From NCBI RefSeq assembly GCF_007997295.1, contig NZ_VORY01000023.1, positions 1-45,962 on the forward strand: DNA of 45,962 nucleotides. The letters are read 5' to 3'. Of this stretch, positions 7,903 to 16,462 are shown piece by piece (position 1 is the first letter of the stretch; each line of letters opens with the position of its first letter). The position numbers and the translations under genes were made by a program. Under the pieces are notes generated by a model. It worked only from the letters and a program-made list of their open reading frames with translations. It had not been told where the DNA came from and did no database searches. This DNA comes from Gillisia hiemivivida (GTDB lineage Bacteria; Bacteroidota; Bacteroidia; Flavobacteriales; Flavobacteriaceae).

Positions 7903-9468
7903 ATGGAATCAATAATTATTATGATAGTTGTGGGGATAGTTGGTTTAGCAATTGGATTTGCAGTAGCTAAGTATCTAGAGAAAAATAACGCTTCAAAAAT
8001 CACTAAAGGTGCTAAAAAGTCTGCAGCCGCCATTTTAAGAGAAGCAAAAGCTGATGCCGAGAACATTAAAAAAGATAAAATTCTTCAAGCTAAAGAGAAG
8101 TTTATAGAATTAAAGTCTGAGCATGAAAAAGTGATCCTTTCCCGAGATAAAAAGATCCAAGAGTCTGAAAAAAGAACTCGTGATAAGGAGTCTCTAGTAT
8201 CTAGTGAACTTGCTAAAAATAAAAATCTAAATAAAGAGATAGAAGACAAGATCAAAGACTACGATCACAGAAACGACTATTTAGAGAAGAAGAAAGAGGA
8301 TATAGATAAATTGCATCACAGTCAAATCCAGCAATTGGAAGTGATATCTGGATTATCTGCTGAAGATGCGAAGTCTCAGCTTACAGAAACTTTAAGAGAT
8401 ACTGCAAAGGCAGATGCAATGGCGCTTATTCAAGAAACTATTGAAGAGGCTAAACTAACCGCACAGCAAGAAGCTAAGAAGATTATTATAAATACCATTC
8501 AAAGAATTGGTACTGAAGAAGCTATTGAGAATTGTGTTTCTGTATTCAATTTGGAGAGCGATGATGTTAAAGGTCGAATTATTGGTAGAGAAGGTAGAAA
8601 CATTAGAGCGATAGAAGCAGCTACCGGAGTAGAGATCATTGTAGATGATACTCCTGAAGCAATTATTCTTTCTTGTTTTGATAGTGTACGAAGAGAGGTT
8701 GCAAGATTGTCACTTCATAAATTGGTTACAGATGGTAGAATACACCCTGCCAGAATTGAAGAAGTGGTTAAGAAAACCAGAAAGCAGATAGACGAAGAAA
8801 TTATAGACATAGGAAAACGTACTGTTATTGATCTTGGTATCCATGGATTACACCCTGAATTGATCAAAGTAGTAGGTAGAATGAAATATCGTTCTTCTTA
8901 TGGTCAAAATTTATTACATCACTCAAGAGAAGTAGCTAAGCTATGTGGAGTGATGGCGGCAGAACTTGGTTTGAATCCTAAATTGGCAAAACGTGCAGGA
9001 CTTTTACATGATATAGGAAAAGTACCAGATACCGAAACAGAAGTACCACACGCGGTGCTTGGAATGCAATGGGCAGAGAAATATGGAGAAAAGCCAGAGG
9101 TATGTAATGCAATTGGTGCTCACCATGATGAAATAGAGATGACTTCTTTATTATCTCCAATTATTCAGGTATGTGATGCGATAAGCGGAGCAAGACCTGG
9201 AGCAAGAAGACAAGTATTGGATTCTTATATCCAAAGACTTAAAGATCTTGAGGAGATCGCATTTGGATTTGGCGGAGTTAAGAAAGCCTACGCGATTCAG
9301 GCAGGTAGAGAGTTGAGAGTAATCGTGGAGAGTGAAAGAGTAACAGATGATAAGGCTGCAAATTTATCTTTTGAGATCTCTCAAAAGATCCAGACAGATA
9401 TGACGTATCCTGGACAGGTTAAAGTTACTGTGATTAGAGAAACCAGAGCAGTAAATATTGCGAAGTAA
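7903..9468 (+). CDS. rny: Ribonuclease Y
   Basis: A 521-residue membrane-anchored endoribonuclease that starts mRNA decay. Residues about 4-22 are a single transmembrane anchor, and 30-200 form a long charged coiled coil. Then comes a KH domain with [19 protein letters not shown] (about 227-245), and an HD phosphohydrolase domain with HH at 339-340 and the metal-binding HD pair at 369-370 (LLHDIGKV), plus AHHDE further on. Length and order match the family well. It is followed by a strong terminator and preceded by the 6S-like RNA, so it may be transcribed separately from zapA. Confidence 0.95.
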   Translation: MESIIIMIVVGIVGLAIGFAVAKYLEKNNASKITKGAKKSAAAILREAKADAENIKKDKILQAKEKFIELKSEHEKVILSRDKKIQESEKRTRDKESLVSSELAKNKNLNKEIEDKIKDYDHRNDYLEKKKEDIDKLHHSQIQQLEVISGLSAEDAKSQLTETLRDTAKADAMALIQETIEEAKLTAQQEAKKIIINTIQRIGTEEAIENCVSVFNLESDDVKGRIIGREGRNIRAIEAATGVEIIVDDTPEAIILSCFDSVRREVARLSLHKLVTDGRIHPARIEEVVKKTRKQIDEEIIDIGKRTVIDLGIHGLHPELIKVVGRMKYRSSYGQNLLHHSREVAKLCGVMAAELGLNPKLAKRAGLLHDIGKVPDTETEVPHAVLGMQWAEKYGEKPEVCNAIGAHHDEIEMTSLLSPIIQVCDAISGARPGARRQVLDSYIQRLKDLEEIAFGFGGVKKAYAIQAGRELRVIVESERVTDDKAANLSFEISQKIQTDMTYPGQVKVTVIRETRAVNIAK

Positions 9469-9490
9469 ATTTAGTATCAAATAATAAAAA

Positions 9491-9517
9491 AAATCCCGCA
9501 ATTTGCGGGATTTTTTG
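9491..9517 (+). terminator. Rho-independent terminator of rny
   Basis: A nine-base-pair stem, AAATCCCGC (9491-9499) with GCGGGATTT (9505-9513), a five-base loop, and a T run continuing to 9516. Confidence 0.88.
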
Positions 9518-9544
9518 GTTTTATAGAATAATATAATTGCTTAT

Positions 9545-10080
9545 TCTTAACCGTCATTCTGTCCCGAGGCTTCGGGAGTTTCAGATTCTATTAATACTAT
9601 AAATGAGCAAAATAAATGAGACCCTGAAATAAATTACCATTGACATGTTTTATAATTTTCTGATTTATAGATAATTAATACACCTAATTTCTTATTTATT
9701 TTTAATACGCTATTTGTTATCATTGATGAAATTCCAAGAATTTGTAAAACAATCCCTTTGGTCTATAACGCTTTGATTAATTTCAATGATTGTTCATTTT
9801 TTTGCTTGTCCAAAAAAACGAACCAAAAAAAGGACACTTTTTTGTAGGTGTTTCCAATTATGCTACCGCATAATTAGAACCGTACTTCCACGGCTAAATT
9901 TTCTCCAAGGCTTCGAAAATTTTACGCCGTGGAAGCACTACACTTGCAAAAAAGAAGTTCTTAAGAAGATAAATCTACTAGAAACCATTATACGTCAAAA
10001 ACCTACGCTCTATAAATTTTTTATCACGGGTTACAGGGACTAGATATTATCACGACTGAAGACGGATATACACTAGAAAA
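9545..10080. other. Hairpin-rich gene-free region
   Basis: Some 540 bases between the rny terminator and the aldo/keto reductase gene. It starts with a CGTCATTCTG-type dispersed motif carrying a CCCGA/TCGGG hairpin (about 9553-9585). Two strong hairpins follow: AATTATGC/GCATAATT at 9856-9875, and a 20-bp imperfect one from CTTCCACGGC (9885) to GCCGTGGAAG (9935) whose inner arms are TAAATTTTC and GAAAATTTTA. An 85-codon open frame spans 9786-10043, but it runs through both hairpins, begins with a Phe/Lys/Arg-rich low-complexity stretch and resembles no family, so I do not call it a gene. Confidence 0.6.
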
Positions 10081-10083
10081 ATC

Positions 10084-11034
10084 CTATTGTTCGTCGTAAA
10101 TATCACTATAGCTATTTCCTTTAGTTACAAAGAATTCTCCAGTAACATATCTAAAGTGTTCATCCAAAGAAGCGATTTGTTTAAGATCTTCTTCATCTAA
10201 ATTCACTCCCGTACTTTCCATATTCTCTATTATTCTCCCTTCATTAGTAGACTTCGGGATTACGGCAGTTCCACGTAGAGTGTTCCAATTAATTAAAACT
10301 TGAGCAGGGGAAGCTCCATGTTTATTCGCGATTTTTTGGATGACCTTATTTTCTAAAAGAGAAGGCTCATCTGCTGCTTTCATAGCGTCCACTCTGTCTC
10401 CACTTCCTAATGGAGAATAAGCGGTTAAGTGAATACCATTTTTACTACAAAATTCTATCAATGAGTTTTGTTGCAGGTAGGGATGCAATTCTACTTGATT
10501 TACTTCCGGTCCATCCTCGGTTTTAGATAAGAGATCCTTTAATTTGGTTGCGCTAAAATTAGAAACTCCCACATGTCTTGTAAGACCTTCTTTTTTGGCC
10601 TCCAGCATCTTGTTCCACGTATCTATGATAGGTGCCTCCTCGAGCGATAAAAAGTCCTCATCCTTTTCCGGGTTAGCTACATCTGGTTTAAAGGCTACTG
10701 GCCAGTGTATAAGATATAGATCCAAGTAGTCTAATTGAAGATCTTTTAAGGTTTGCTTAAGTGCTGGAATTACATCTTCAGACTTATGGGCGTTATTCCA
10801 AAGTTTCGAAGTGATCCAAAGATCTTCCCGCTTTATGATTCCTTCTTTCAGGACTTCAGAAAGCGCTTCCCCAATTTCAGCTTCATTCCCGTAAACAGCT
10901 GCACAATCTATATGTCTGTAACCGTTCTTTATAGCAATTTTTACCGCCTTTCCTACTTCTCCTTTATCAGATTTCCAAGTGCCTAGTCCAATGGAAGGCA
11001 TTTTATTTCCGTTTTTAAAATTTAAATACTTCAT
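10084..11034 (-). CDS. Aldo/keto reductase
   Basis: A 316-residue NADPH-dependent oxidoreductase of the aldo/keto reductase superfamily, cytosolic. The four catalytic residues are present: D43 and Y48 in HIDCAAVYGNE, K77 in ITSKLW, and H110 in YLIHWP. The family signatures GVSNF and the C-terminal cofactor motif IPKSTNEGRI are also intact. Length and the start MKYLNFKNGNKMPSIGLGTW are typical. Family members reduce aldehydes and ketones; the substrate cannot be told here. It lies upstream of and in the same direction as nothing obvious except xerD 70 bases behind it, so it is probably its own unit. Confidence 0.92.
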   Translation of the reverse strand: MKYLNFKNGNKMPSIGLGTWKSDKGEVGKAVKIAIKNGYRHIDCAAVYGNEAEIGEALSEVLKEGIIKREDLWITSKLWNNAHKSEDVIPALKQTLKDLQLDYLDLYLIHWPVAFKPDVANPEKDEDFLSLEEAPIIDTWNKMLEAKKEGLTRHVGVSNFSATKLKDLLSKTEDGPEVNQVELHPYLQQNSLIEFCSKNGIHLTAYSPLGSGDRVDAMKAADEPSLLENKVIQKIANKHGASPAQVLINWNTLRGTAVIPKSTNEGRIIENMESTGVNLDEEDLKQIASLDEHFRYVTGEFFVTKGNSYSDIYDEQ

Positions 11035-11105
11035 TGTTTTAATTTTTATTGAATTTACTCAGGAAGAAGCTCAATAAAAAATTAATAAGAAGGTTTAGCA
11101 AAACA

Positions 11106-12008
11106 TTAATAATTGCTTCTGGGGTGAAAACTATGCATCACTTGTTTTAAATGGCTTTTATCCACGTGCATGTAAATTTCGGTAGTTGTTATGCTTTCGT
11201 GTCCCAGCATAAGCTGTATGGCTCTTAAATCGGCTCCATTTTCTAATAAATGAGTAGCAAAGGAATGTCTAAAGGTGTGCGGACTTATTTTCTTCTGAAT
11301 TCCAGCTTGTTTTGCAAGATTTCTAACGATTGTAAAGATCATCGCTCTGGTAAGAGAATTGCCCCTTCTATTTAAAAATATGATATCTGAAGCTTTTGGA
11401 TGGATAGTATAATTATTTCTGGAATTTTGAAGATATTCTGTAATATAATTCTCTGTGATGGAACTCACTGGAACAAAGCGTTGTTTGTCTCCCTTCCCGG
11501 TAACTTTTATAAATCCTTCTTTAAAGAAAAGATCAGAAATTCTAAGATCTAATAATTCAGATACTCTGAGACCACAGCCATACAAAGTTTCAATAATCGC
11601 TCTGTTTCGTTCTCCTTGCGCATTACTTAGATCGATAGCCACTATCATTTTATCAATTTCAGAAAGTGAGAGTACATCTGGGAGTTTCCTTCCAATCTTT
11701 GGAGATTCAATAATTTCCATGGGATTATGTTCCCTATATCCTTCAAAGATCAAATAATCAAAAAAACTTTTCAAGCCTGAAATTACTCTGGATTGTGATC
11801 TGGGATTTAAAGATTTAGCTATTTCAAAAATAAATTGCTGGAGTATTTCCGCAGAGATCTTTATAGGAGAGATCGAGATCTTATTAGTCTCCAGATGGTT
11901 AATAAGCTTATGAATATCTAAAGAATAGTTGGCCACAGAATTATCTGATAGCCCCCGTTCTATTAGCATATAATTCTTATAATCTAGTAAAGCTTGTGCC
12001 CAGGTCAT
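11106..12008 (-). CDS. xerD: Site-specific tyrosine recombinase XerD
   Basis: A 300-residue tyrosine recombinase that resolves chromosome dimers at dif with XerC at division. The N-terminal SAM-like core-binding domain (residues about 1-85) leads into a catalytic domain with GCGLRVSELLDL (first Arg), VTGKGDKQRFVPV (Lys), HTFRHSFATHLL (His and second Arg), LGHESITTTEIYMHV (His and the Tyr nucleophile). I chose the ATG at 12008 (MTWAQ), because the longer form adds only six residues. It is a chromosomal Xer rather than a phage or transposon integrase: length is standard and no att-like repeats or cargo genes flank it. Confidence 0.92.
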   Translation of the reverse strand: MTWAQALLDYKNYMLIERGLSDNSVANYSLDIHKLINHLETNKISISPIKISAEILQQFIFEIAKSLNPRSQSRVISGLKSFFDYLIFEGYREHNPMEIIESPKIGRKLPDVLSLSEIDKMIVAIDLSNAQGERNRAIIETLYGCGLRVSELLDLRISDLFFKEGFIKVTGKGDKQRFVPVSSITENYITEYLQNSRNNYTIHPKASDIIFLNRRGNSLTRAMIFTIVRNLAKQAGIQKKISPHTFRHSFATHLLENGADLRAIQLMLGHESITTTEIYMHVDKSHLKQVMHSFHPRSNY

Positions 12009-12089
12009 ATTTATGATTATTAACAAAAGGGGATTTTACAATTGGCAATACTTTAAGTTTGAATAACACTTTCTTAACAAATGTAGGAC

Positions 12090-12097
12090 TAATTTTG
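12090..12097 (+). promoter_or_regulatory. -7 box TAATTTTG for the outer-membrane barrel gene
   Basis: TAATTTTG matches TAnnTTTG and lies 24 bases before the ATG at 12122. A TTTG occurs at 12058-12061, but the 28-base spacing is too long to be a normal -33 box. Confidence 0.45.
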
Positions 12098-12121
12098 CTC
12101 GTGAACTTAAAATTTAAACAA

Positions 12122-12733
12122 ATGAAAAAGTCAATTTTATTAATAGGAATAGCTTTGTTAAGTATGGGTGGTTTAAGCGCTCAGGAATATGTAATGTTTG
12201 GGGTAAAAGGAGGTATTAACTCCAGTACTTTTAGTGGAGATGGATTTGGAGATTTTGACAATCCCAATTCCAGAACATCTTTTAATTTAGGTCTCTTGGC
12301 AGAGATCCCGGTTTCAGACAAATTTTCTGTACAACCAGAGGTCCTTTATTCTGGACAAGGATATGACATTGCCAGTAGAAATGACGCCAATGATGTAGAA
12401 TATCAATTAGATTATATCAATGTGCCGATATTAGCTAAATATTATTTGATAGAGGGACTTTCTATAGAAGCAGGGCCTCAGATAGGGTTTTTAGTGAATA
12501 GTGAAATAGATTCTAATCCAAGTGGAGATAGTGGAGATATTTCCTTAGATGAAGATCAGTTTAATAAAGTAGATATTAGTTTAGGACTTGGAGCTTCCTA
12601 TAAATTTAGAGGTGGATTTTTTGTGAATGCACGTTATAATTATGGTCTTTCTGATGTTTATGATGATTCTTTTTTCAATAACAGTGATGTAAAACATTCT
12701 GTATTTCAGGGTGGAATTGGATTTATGTTCTAG
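12122..12733 (+). CDS. Outer-membrane beta-barrel protein (PorT-like family)
   Basis: A 203-residue protein beginning at the ATG at 12122; the in-frame TTG at 12059 lies upstream of the promoter box and is not used. Residues 1-20 form a signal peptide ending GGLSAQ. The mature part has alternating hydrophobic strands (FGVKGGINSSTF, FSVQPEVLYSGQGY, YINVPILAKYY, FFVNARYNYGLSDVY) and ends in a strand closing with FMF, the terminal aromatic pattern of an outer-membrane barrel. It resembles the small eight-stranded 'outer membrane beta-barrel' family common in Bacteroidota. The role is unknown. A second barrel gene follows after a terminator. Confidence 0.83.
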   Translation: MKKSILLIGIALLSMGGLSAQEYVMFGVKGGINSSTFSGDGFGDFDNPNSRTSFNLGLLAEIPVSDKFSVQPEVLYSGQGYDIASRNDANDVEYQLDYINVPILAKYYLIEGLSIEAGPQIGFLVNSEIDSNPSGDSGDISLDEDQFNKVDISLGLGASYKFRGGFFVNARYNYGLSDVYDDSFFNNSDVKHSVFQGGIGFMF

Positions 12734-12754
12734 AAAAGAAATTTAAAATGTTTT

Positions 12755-12787
12755 AAATGCGGAAGATTCTCTTCCGCATTTTTTTTG
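12755..12787 (+). terminator. Rho-independent terminator after first barrel gene
   Basis: A perfect 11-bp stem, AAATGCGGAAG (12755-12765) with CTTCCGCATTT (12771-12781), loop ATTCT, followed by a T run to 12786. Confidence 0.88.
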
Positions 12788-12849
12788 CTCTCATTTTATT
12801 AGGTGTAAAATTGATATTTATGGTACTTTTATTTTTTAAAAACAAGGAT

Positions 12850-13416
12850 ATGCCAAGAATCGCTTTATTCATTTTTATAATTTTAACTTCAACATCAATT
12901 TTAAATGCACAAAATAGAAGGTCTAAAGACACCAAAGTTGGATTTATTGGGGGCTATGTGTATGCCGAAGTAAATGGAGAAAAAGAGAATGCAAAGTGGA
13001 ACGATTACGGCTCAGGAGGATATGCTGGCGCATTTGTAGATATTTATATTAACGAAAAATTCCATTTACAACCTGCTGTAAATTTTGCATACGTAAATGA
13101 CTTTAATATTATTTATTTACCACTTATGCTTAAATATCAAATTGGGCAGAAAGGCTTTAATGTACAGGCAGGAACCCAAGTAACTTATTTATTGGGGGGT
13201 GAGGATGATATAGGGACTAAAGATCAATTTGGTTGGGAGCTAGGCGCAGGATTGGGTATGGATATTACCAAATCTATATTTATTCAAGGTAGATATACCT
13301 ATGAGGTGAGTAGAAGAAAAGTAGATGATTTTTTGGGGTTGCCCTCTCAAGATTTTAAATTCAATAATATAATGATCGGTATTGGTTATAGGTTAAGTCC
13401 TGTAGACAGACTATAA
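12850..13416 (+). CDS. Outer-membrane beta-barrel protein, second copy
   Basis: A 188-residue protein from the ATG at 12850. The longer open frame runs back into the preceding terminator and is not credible. A signal peptide (IALFIFIILTSTSILNAQ) is followed by a short barrel: KVGFIGGYVYAEV, FHLQPAVNFAYV, YLPLMLKYQI, FNVQAGTQVTYLLGG, FGWELGAGLGMDI and IFIQGRYTYEV. The layout parallels the preceding protein, with strands of equal order, but sequence identity is low, so the two are old paralogs at most. Function unknown. A copy of the hairpin repeat follows directly. Confidence 0.78.
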   Translation: MPRIALFIFIILTSTSILNAQNRRSKDTKVGFIGGYVYAEVNGEKENAKWNDYGSGGYAGAFVDIYINEKFHLQPAVNFAYVNDFNIIYLPLMLKYQIGQKGFNVQAGTQVTYLLGGEDDIGTKDQFGWELGAGLGMDITKSIFIQGRYTYEVSRRKVDDFLGLPSQDFKFNNIMIGIGYRLSPVDRL

Positions 13417-13422
13417 TAGAAT

Positions 13423-13546
13423 AATCAAGAACCTCAGGGCAAGCCCACGAGGTATGAATTAGAAAATACTTTCAAAAATTCGAGGCAAGCCCGCCTGAAT
13501 GTTTCGGGCAGGCCTCGGGGAATTAAACCCTCAATGAGGGATTAAA
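13423..13546 (-). repeat. Dispersed three-hairpin intergenic repeat, copy C (inverted)
   Basis: The complete element in the reverse orientation. Read on the minus strand it has TTTAATCCCTCATTGAGGG, then CGAGGCCTGCCC paired with GGGCTTGCCTCG, an A/T spacer, and CCTCGTGGGC paired with GCCCTGAGG before TTCTTGATT. It fills the whole gap between the second barrel gene and aroQ. Confidence 0.78.
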
Positions 13547-13575
13547 TAGCCTCACTTTATCACTAAGTTAATCCT

Positions 13576-13995
13576 ATGAAATTAATTATAATAAACGGTC
13601 CTAATCTAAATCTGTTGGGAACTCGAGAACCAGATACTTACGGAAATCAAAATTTCGAAGATTATTTCTCCAAACTTCAATTTCAGTTTAGAGATGCCGA
13701 GCTGTCGCATTTTCAGAGTAACATAGAAGGAGAGTTGATCGATGAACTCCAAAAAGCAGATAACGAATTTGATGGTATTATCTTAAATGCCGCGGCTTAC
13801 ACTCATACTTCTATAGGAATAGGAGATGCGGTTAAAGCTATCTCTACTCCAGTGGTAGAAGTCCATATTTCCAATACGTTCTCCAGAGAAAAGTTCCGCC
13901 ATAAATCTTATATTTCTCCTAATGCTAAAGGGGTAATCCTCGGTTTTGGATTACAAAGTTACGATCTGGCGATCTCGAGTTTTATAAAAGGATAA
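13576..13995 (+). CDS. aroQ: Type II 3-dehydroquinate dehydratase
   Basis: A 139-residue enzyme of the shikimate pathway that dehydrates 3-dehydroquinate to 3-dehydroshikimate. It has the type II signature at the start (IIINGPNLNLLGTREPDTYG, with the catalytic Tyr at about 22 and Arg just before it), NAAAYTHTSIGI (substrate-binding Asn and catalytic-loop His) and VEVHISN (catalytic His at about 101). Length matches the dodecameric family. It starts just after the inverted repeat copy and is followed five bases later by a Dph6-like gene, so the two are probably one transcript. Confidence 0.95.
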   Translation: MKLIIINGPNLNLLGTREPDTYGNQNFEDYFSKLQFQFRDAELSHFQSNIEGELIDELQKADNEFDGIILNAAAYTHTSIGIGDAVKAISTPVVEVHISNTFSREKFRHKSYISPNAKGVILGFGLQSYDLAISSFIKG

Positions 13996-14000
13996 AGCAC

Positions 14001-14726
14001 ATGTACAAAACCTATTTAAATTGGAGTAGTGGAAAGGATGCCGCCTTGGCATTATATAAGCTTCAAAAGACCAAGGAATATCAGGTAGAAAAACTCGTCA
14101 CTACTGTTAATTCTGAAGTAGATAGAGTTTCAATGCATGGCCTAAGAACCGAGTTACTAGTCAAACAGGCAGAAAGTATTGGTGTGCCCTTAAAACTAAT
14201 AGAGCTAAAAGAAACAGTTTCAATGGAAACGTATAATGCTGCTATGAATGAAGCTGTTATGGAATTGAAATCTGAAGATTATTCTCATAGTGTTTTTGGA
14301 GATATTTTTTTAGAAGATCTCAAAAAGTACCGTGAGGAGCAGTTGGATAAAATGGGAATTGAGGCTGTTTTCCCTCTTTGGAAAAATGATACAAAGGAGT
14401 TAATTATCGAATTTATTGACCTTGGATTTAAAGCAATCACGCTATGTATAAATGCGAAAGTTTTAGATAGGTCTTTTTGCGGAAGAGAAGTAGATCTGGA
14501 ATTTATAAATAGCTTACCTGCAAACGTGGATCCTTGTGGGGAGAATGGAGAATTTCACACTTTTGTTTATGACGGCCCCAATTTTAGAGAGCCTATAAAA
14601 TTTGAAATTGGAGATATTATCGAAAAAAAATACTCACCTTCTAAAACGGAGGATGATTGCTTTAAAGATAAAACCCCATCTTGGGATACGGCTTTCTGGT
14701 ATTGTGATCTTATTCCAAAACAATAA
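14001..14726 (+). CDS. Dph6-like ATP pyrophosphatase (diphthine-ammonia ligase family)
   Basis: A 241-residue member of the adenine nucleotide alpha-hydrolase superfamily. The N-terminal PP-loop WSSGKDAALALY (about residues 8-19) binds ATP, and the C-terminal half carries the family motifs DPCGENGEFHTFVYDGP (about 177-193). In archaea and eukaryotes Dph6 amidates diphthine on elongation factor 2. Bacteria lack diphthamide, so the bacterial homolog must act on another substrate, unknown here. The close link with aroQ (five bases) may be only transcriptional convenience. A strong terminator follows. Confidence 0.85.
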   Translation: MYKTYLNWSSGKDAALALYKLQKTKEYQVEKLVTTVNSEVDRVSMHGLRTELLVKQAESIGVPLKLIELKETVSMETYNAAMNEAVMELKSEDYSHSVFGDIFLEDLKKYREEQLDKMGIEAVFPLWKNDTKELIIEFIDLGFKAITLCINAKVLDRSFCGREVDLEFINSLPANVDPCGENGEFHTFVYDGPNFREPIKFEIGDIIEKKYSPSKTEDDCFKDKTPSWDTAFWYCDLIPKQ

Positions 14727-14731
14727 ATTTT

Positions 14732-14773
14732 AAACATAAAAAAACTCCGAAATTTAGGAGCTTTTTTATGTTT
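14732..14773. terminator. Bidirectional terminator
   Basis: AAACATAAAAAAACTCC and GGAGCTTTTTTATGTTT form a long stem with one bulge and a loop GAAATTTA. It has a T-rich 3' side in either direction and lies after the Dph6-like gene and before the convergent lpd gene. Confidence 0.8.
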
Positions 14774-14810
14774 AAAATAATATAATTATATTTTAATTTT
14801 AAAATATTCT

Positions 14811-14870
14811 AGTTTCCCTGAGCGTAGTCGAACGGTCAAAAACATCTCGACTACGCTCGATGTGACATTT
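14811..14870. repeat. Dispersed inverted repeat (GAGCGTAGTCGA/TCGACTACGCTC)
   Basis: A perfect 12-bp inverted repeat, 14820-14831 with 14847-14858 and a 15-base loop, inside the sequence CCCTGAGCGTAGTCGAA...TCGACTACGCTCGATGTGACA. Similar sequences are widespread between genes in Flavobacteriia. It lies between convergent genes and has a counterpart in style, not in sequence, near 9553. Confidence 0.65.
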
Positions 14871-14909
14871 TAATTTATAGATATCAATTAGAACGCGAAA
14901 CACACACTT

Positions 14910-16301
14910 TTATAAGTGGATCACTTCTCCATAAGCTGCAGCAACAGCTTCCATCACTGCCTCACTCATCGTTGGGTGTGGGTGAATTGTTTTTAAAACT
15001 TCATGTCCTGTAGTTTCTAACTTTCTTCCAAGCACCGCTTCTGCGATCATATCTGTTACCCCGGCACCAATCATATGGCAACCTAACCATTCTCCATATT
15101 TAGCATCAAAAATAACTTTTACGAAACCATCCGGAGTTCCGGCAGCTTTTGCTTTTCCAGATGCAGAGAAAGGAAATTTACCAATTTTAAGTTCGTAACC
15201 AGCCTCTTTAGCTTGCTTTTCTGTCATACCAACAGATGCGATTTCTGGAGAAGCGTAAGTACATCCAGGGATGTTTCCGTAGTCTATCGCTTCAACATGA
15301 ACTCCTGCAATCTTTTCTACACAAGTAATACCTTCCGCAGAAGCTACGTGAGCTAATGCAGGACCATCTGTCACATCTCCAATTGCATAAATGCCGGCAA
15401 CGTTGGTTTGGTACCATTCATTAACAACAATCTTATCTTTATCTGTTTTTATACCAAGTTCTTCTAAACCGATGTTTTCTATATTGGTTTTTATACCAAC
15501 TGCAGAAAGTACGATCTCTGCTTCAAGAGTTTCTTCCCCTTTTTTGGTCTTAACTTTAGCTTTTATTAATTTTCCTGAAGTGTCTACACTCTCTACCGAA
15601 GAATTAGTCATTACTTTAATTCCGGCTTTTTTCACACTTCTTTCAAACTGCTTGGAAACTTCTTCGTCCTCCAAAGGAACAAGATTTGGTAGAAATTCTA
15701 CTATGGTAACATCTGTTCCCATGGCATTGTAAAAATGGGCAAACTCCACTCCAATTGCTCCAGAACCAACCACGATCATAGATTTTGGTTGTGTCTTTAA
15801 AGTCATTGCTTCACGGTACCCAATTACCTTCTTACCATCTTGTTTAAGATTTGGCAATTCTCTAGATCTTGCTCCGGTTGCAACAATTATATGATCTGCT
15901 TCAACATCTTTTGTCTTATTATCCTTATCTGTAACCTGAACTTTCTTTCCGCCTTTAAGTTTTCCAAAACCTTCAATAACGTCTATCTTGTTTTTCTTCA
16001 TTAAGAACTGAACTCCCTTGCTCATTCCATCTGCGACATCTCTACTTCGCTTTACAACAGCTCCAAAATCTTTATCTGGTTTTTGAAGAGTAAGACCATA
16101 GTCTTCGGCGTGTTTTAAATAATCGAATACCTGAGCACTTTTAAGTAAGGCTTTGGTTGGGATACAACCCCAATTAAGACATACACCACCAAGTTTTTCC
16201 TTTTCGATGATTGCGGTTTTAAAACCAAGTTGTGAAGCGCGAATTGCGGTAACGTAACCTCCTGGACCACTTCCTAGAACAATGATATCGTATTTACTCA
16301 T
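14910..16301 (-). CDS. lpdA: Dihydrolipoyl dehydrogenase (E3)
   Basis: A 463-residue FAD enzyme that re-oxidises lipoyl groups of the pyruvate and 2-oxoacid dehydrogenase complexes with NAD+. The FAD-binding motif IIVLGSGPGGYVTAI (residues 5-19), redox-active disulfide GGVCLNWGCIPTKAL (about 39-53, C42 and C47), NAD-binding GSGAIGVEFAHFYNAMG (about 178-194), second FAD motif YAIGDVTDGPALAHVA, and the C-terminal catalytic His-Glu in HPHPTMSEAVMEA are all intact. The other complex subunits are not in the window. It is transcribed alone toward the bidirectional terminator. Confidence 0.96.
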   Translation of the reverse strand: MSKYDIIVLGSGPGGYVTAIRASQLGFKTAIIEKEKLGGVCLNWGCIPTKALLKSAQVFDYLKHAEDYGLTLQKPDKDFGAVVKRSRDVADGMSKGVQFLMKKNKIDVIEGFGKLKGGKKVQVTDKDNKTKDVEADHIIVATGARSRELPNLKQDGKKVIGYREAMTLKTQPKSMIVVGSGAIGVEFAHFYNAMGTDVTIVEFLPNLVPLEDEEVSKQFERSVKKAGIKVMTNSSVESVDTSGKLIKAKVKTKKGEETLEAEIVLSAVGIKTNIENIGLEELGIKTDKDKIVVNEWYQTNVAGIYAIGDVTDGPALAHVASAEGITCVEKIAGVHVEAIDYGNIPGCTYASPEIASVGMTEKQAKEAGYELKIGKFPFSASGKAKAAGTPDGFVKVIFDAKYGEWLGCHMIGAGVTDMIAEAVLGRKLETTGHEVLKTIHPHPTMSEAVMEAVAAAYGEVIHL

Positions 16302-16400
16302 ATTTCGAAATTTTTATGACATTTTTAGAAGTTGCGAATTTAAGGAATATAAGCCTAAACTGAAAGAATTAGAATTAGTGATATTTCTAGAATGATCATT

Positions 16401-16436
16401 AAATTAAAAATGGCTCTCCAAGTTAGGAAGAGCCAT
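16401..16436 (-). terminator. Terminator of the collagen-like lipoprotein operon
   Basis: ATGGCTCT (16410-16417) pairs with AGAGCCAT (16429-16436). Read on the minus strand the hairpin is followed by TTTTTAATTT, so it serves the genes at 16463-18856. Confidence 0.7.
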
Positions 16437-16462
16437 TGAGAAAATAATTAATTTTTATCTAC

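Noticed and set aside
9786-10043. Open frame of 85 codons on the plus strand
   Set aside because: It runs through two strong hairpins, starts in low-complexity Phe/Lys/Arg sequence and matches no family pattern; treated as non-coding.
11106-12008. Tyrosine recombinase as sign of a mobile island
   Set aside because: Length and motifs fit chromosomal XerD, the neighbourhood is housekeeping and no att-like repeats are seen.
12757-12849. Longer N-terminus for the second barrel protein
   Set aside because: The extra codons lie within the hairpin of the upstream terminator and would hide the signal peptide.
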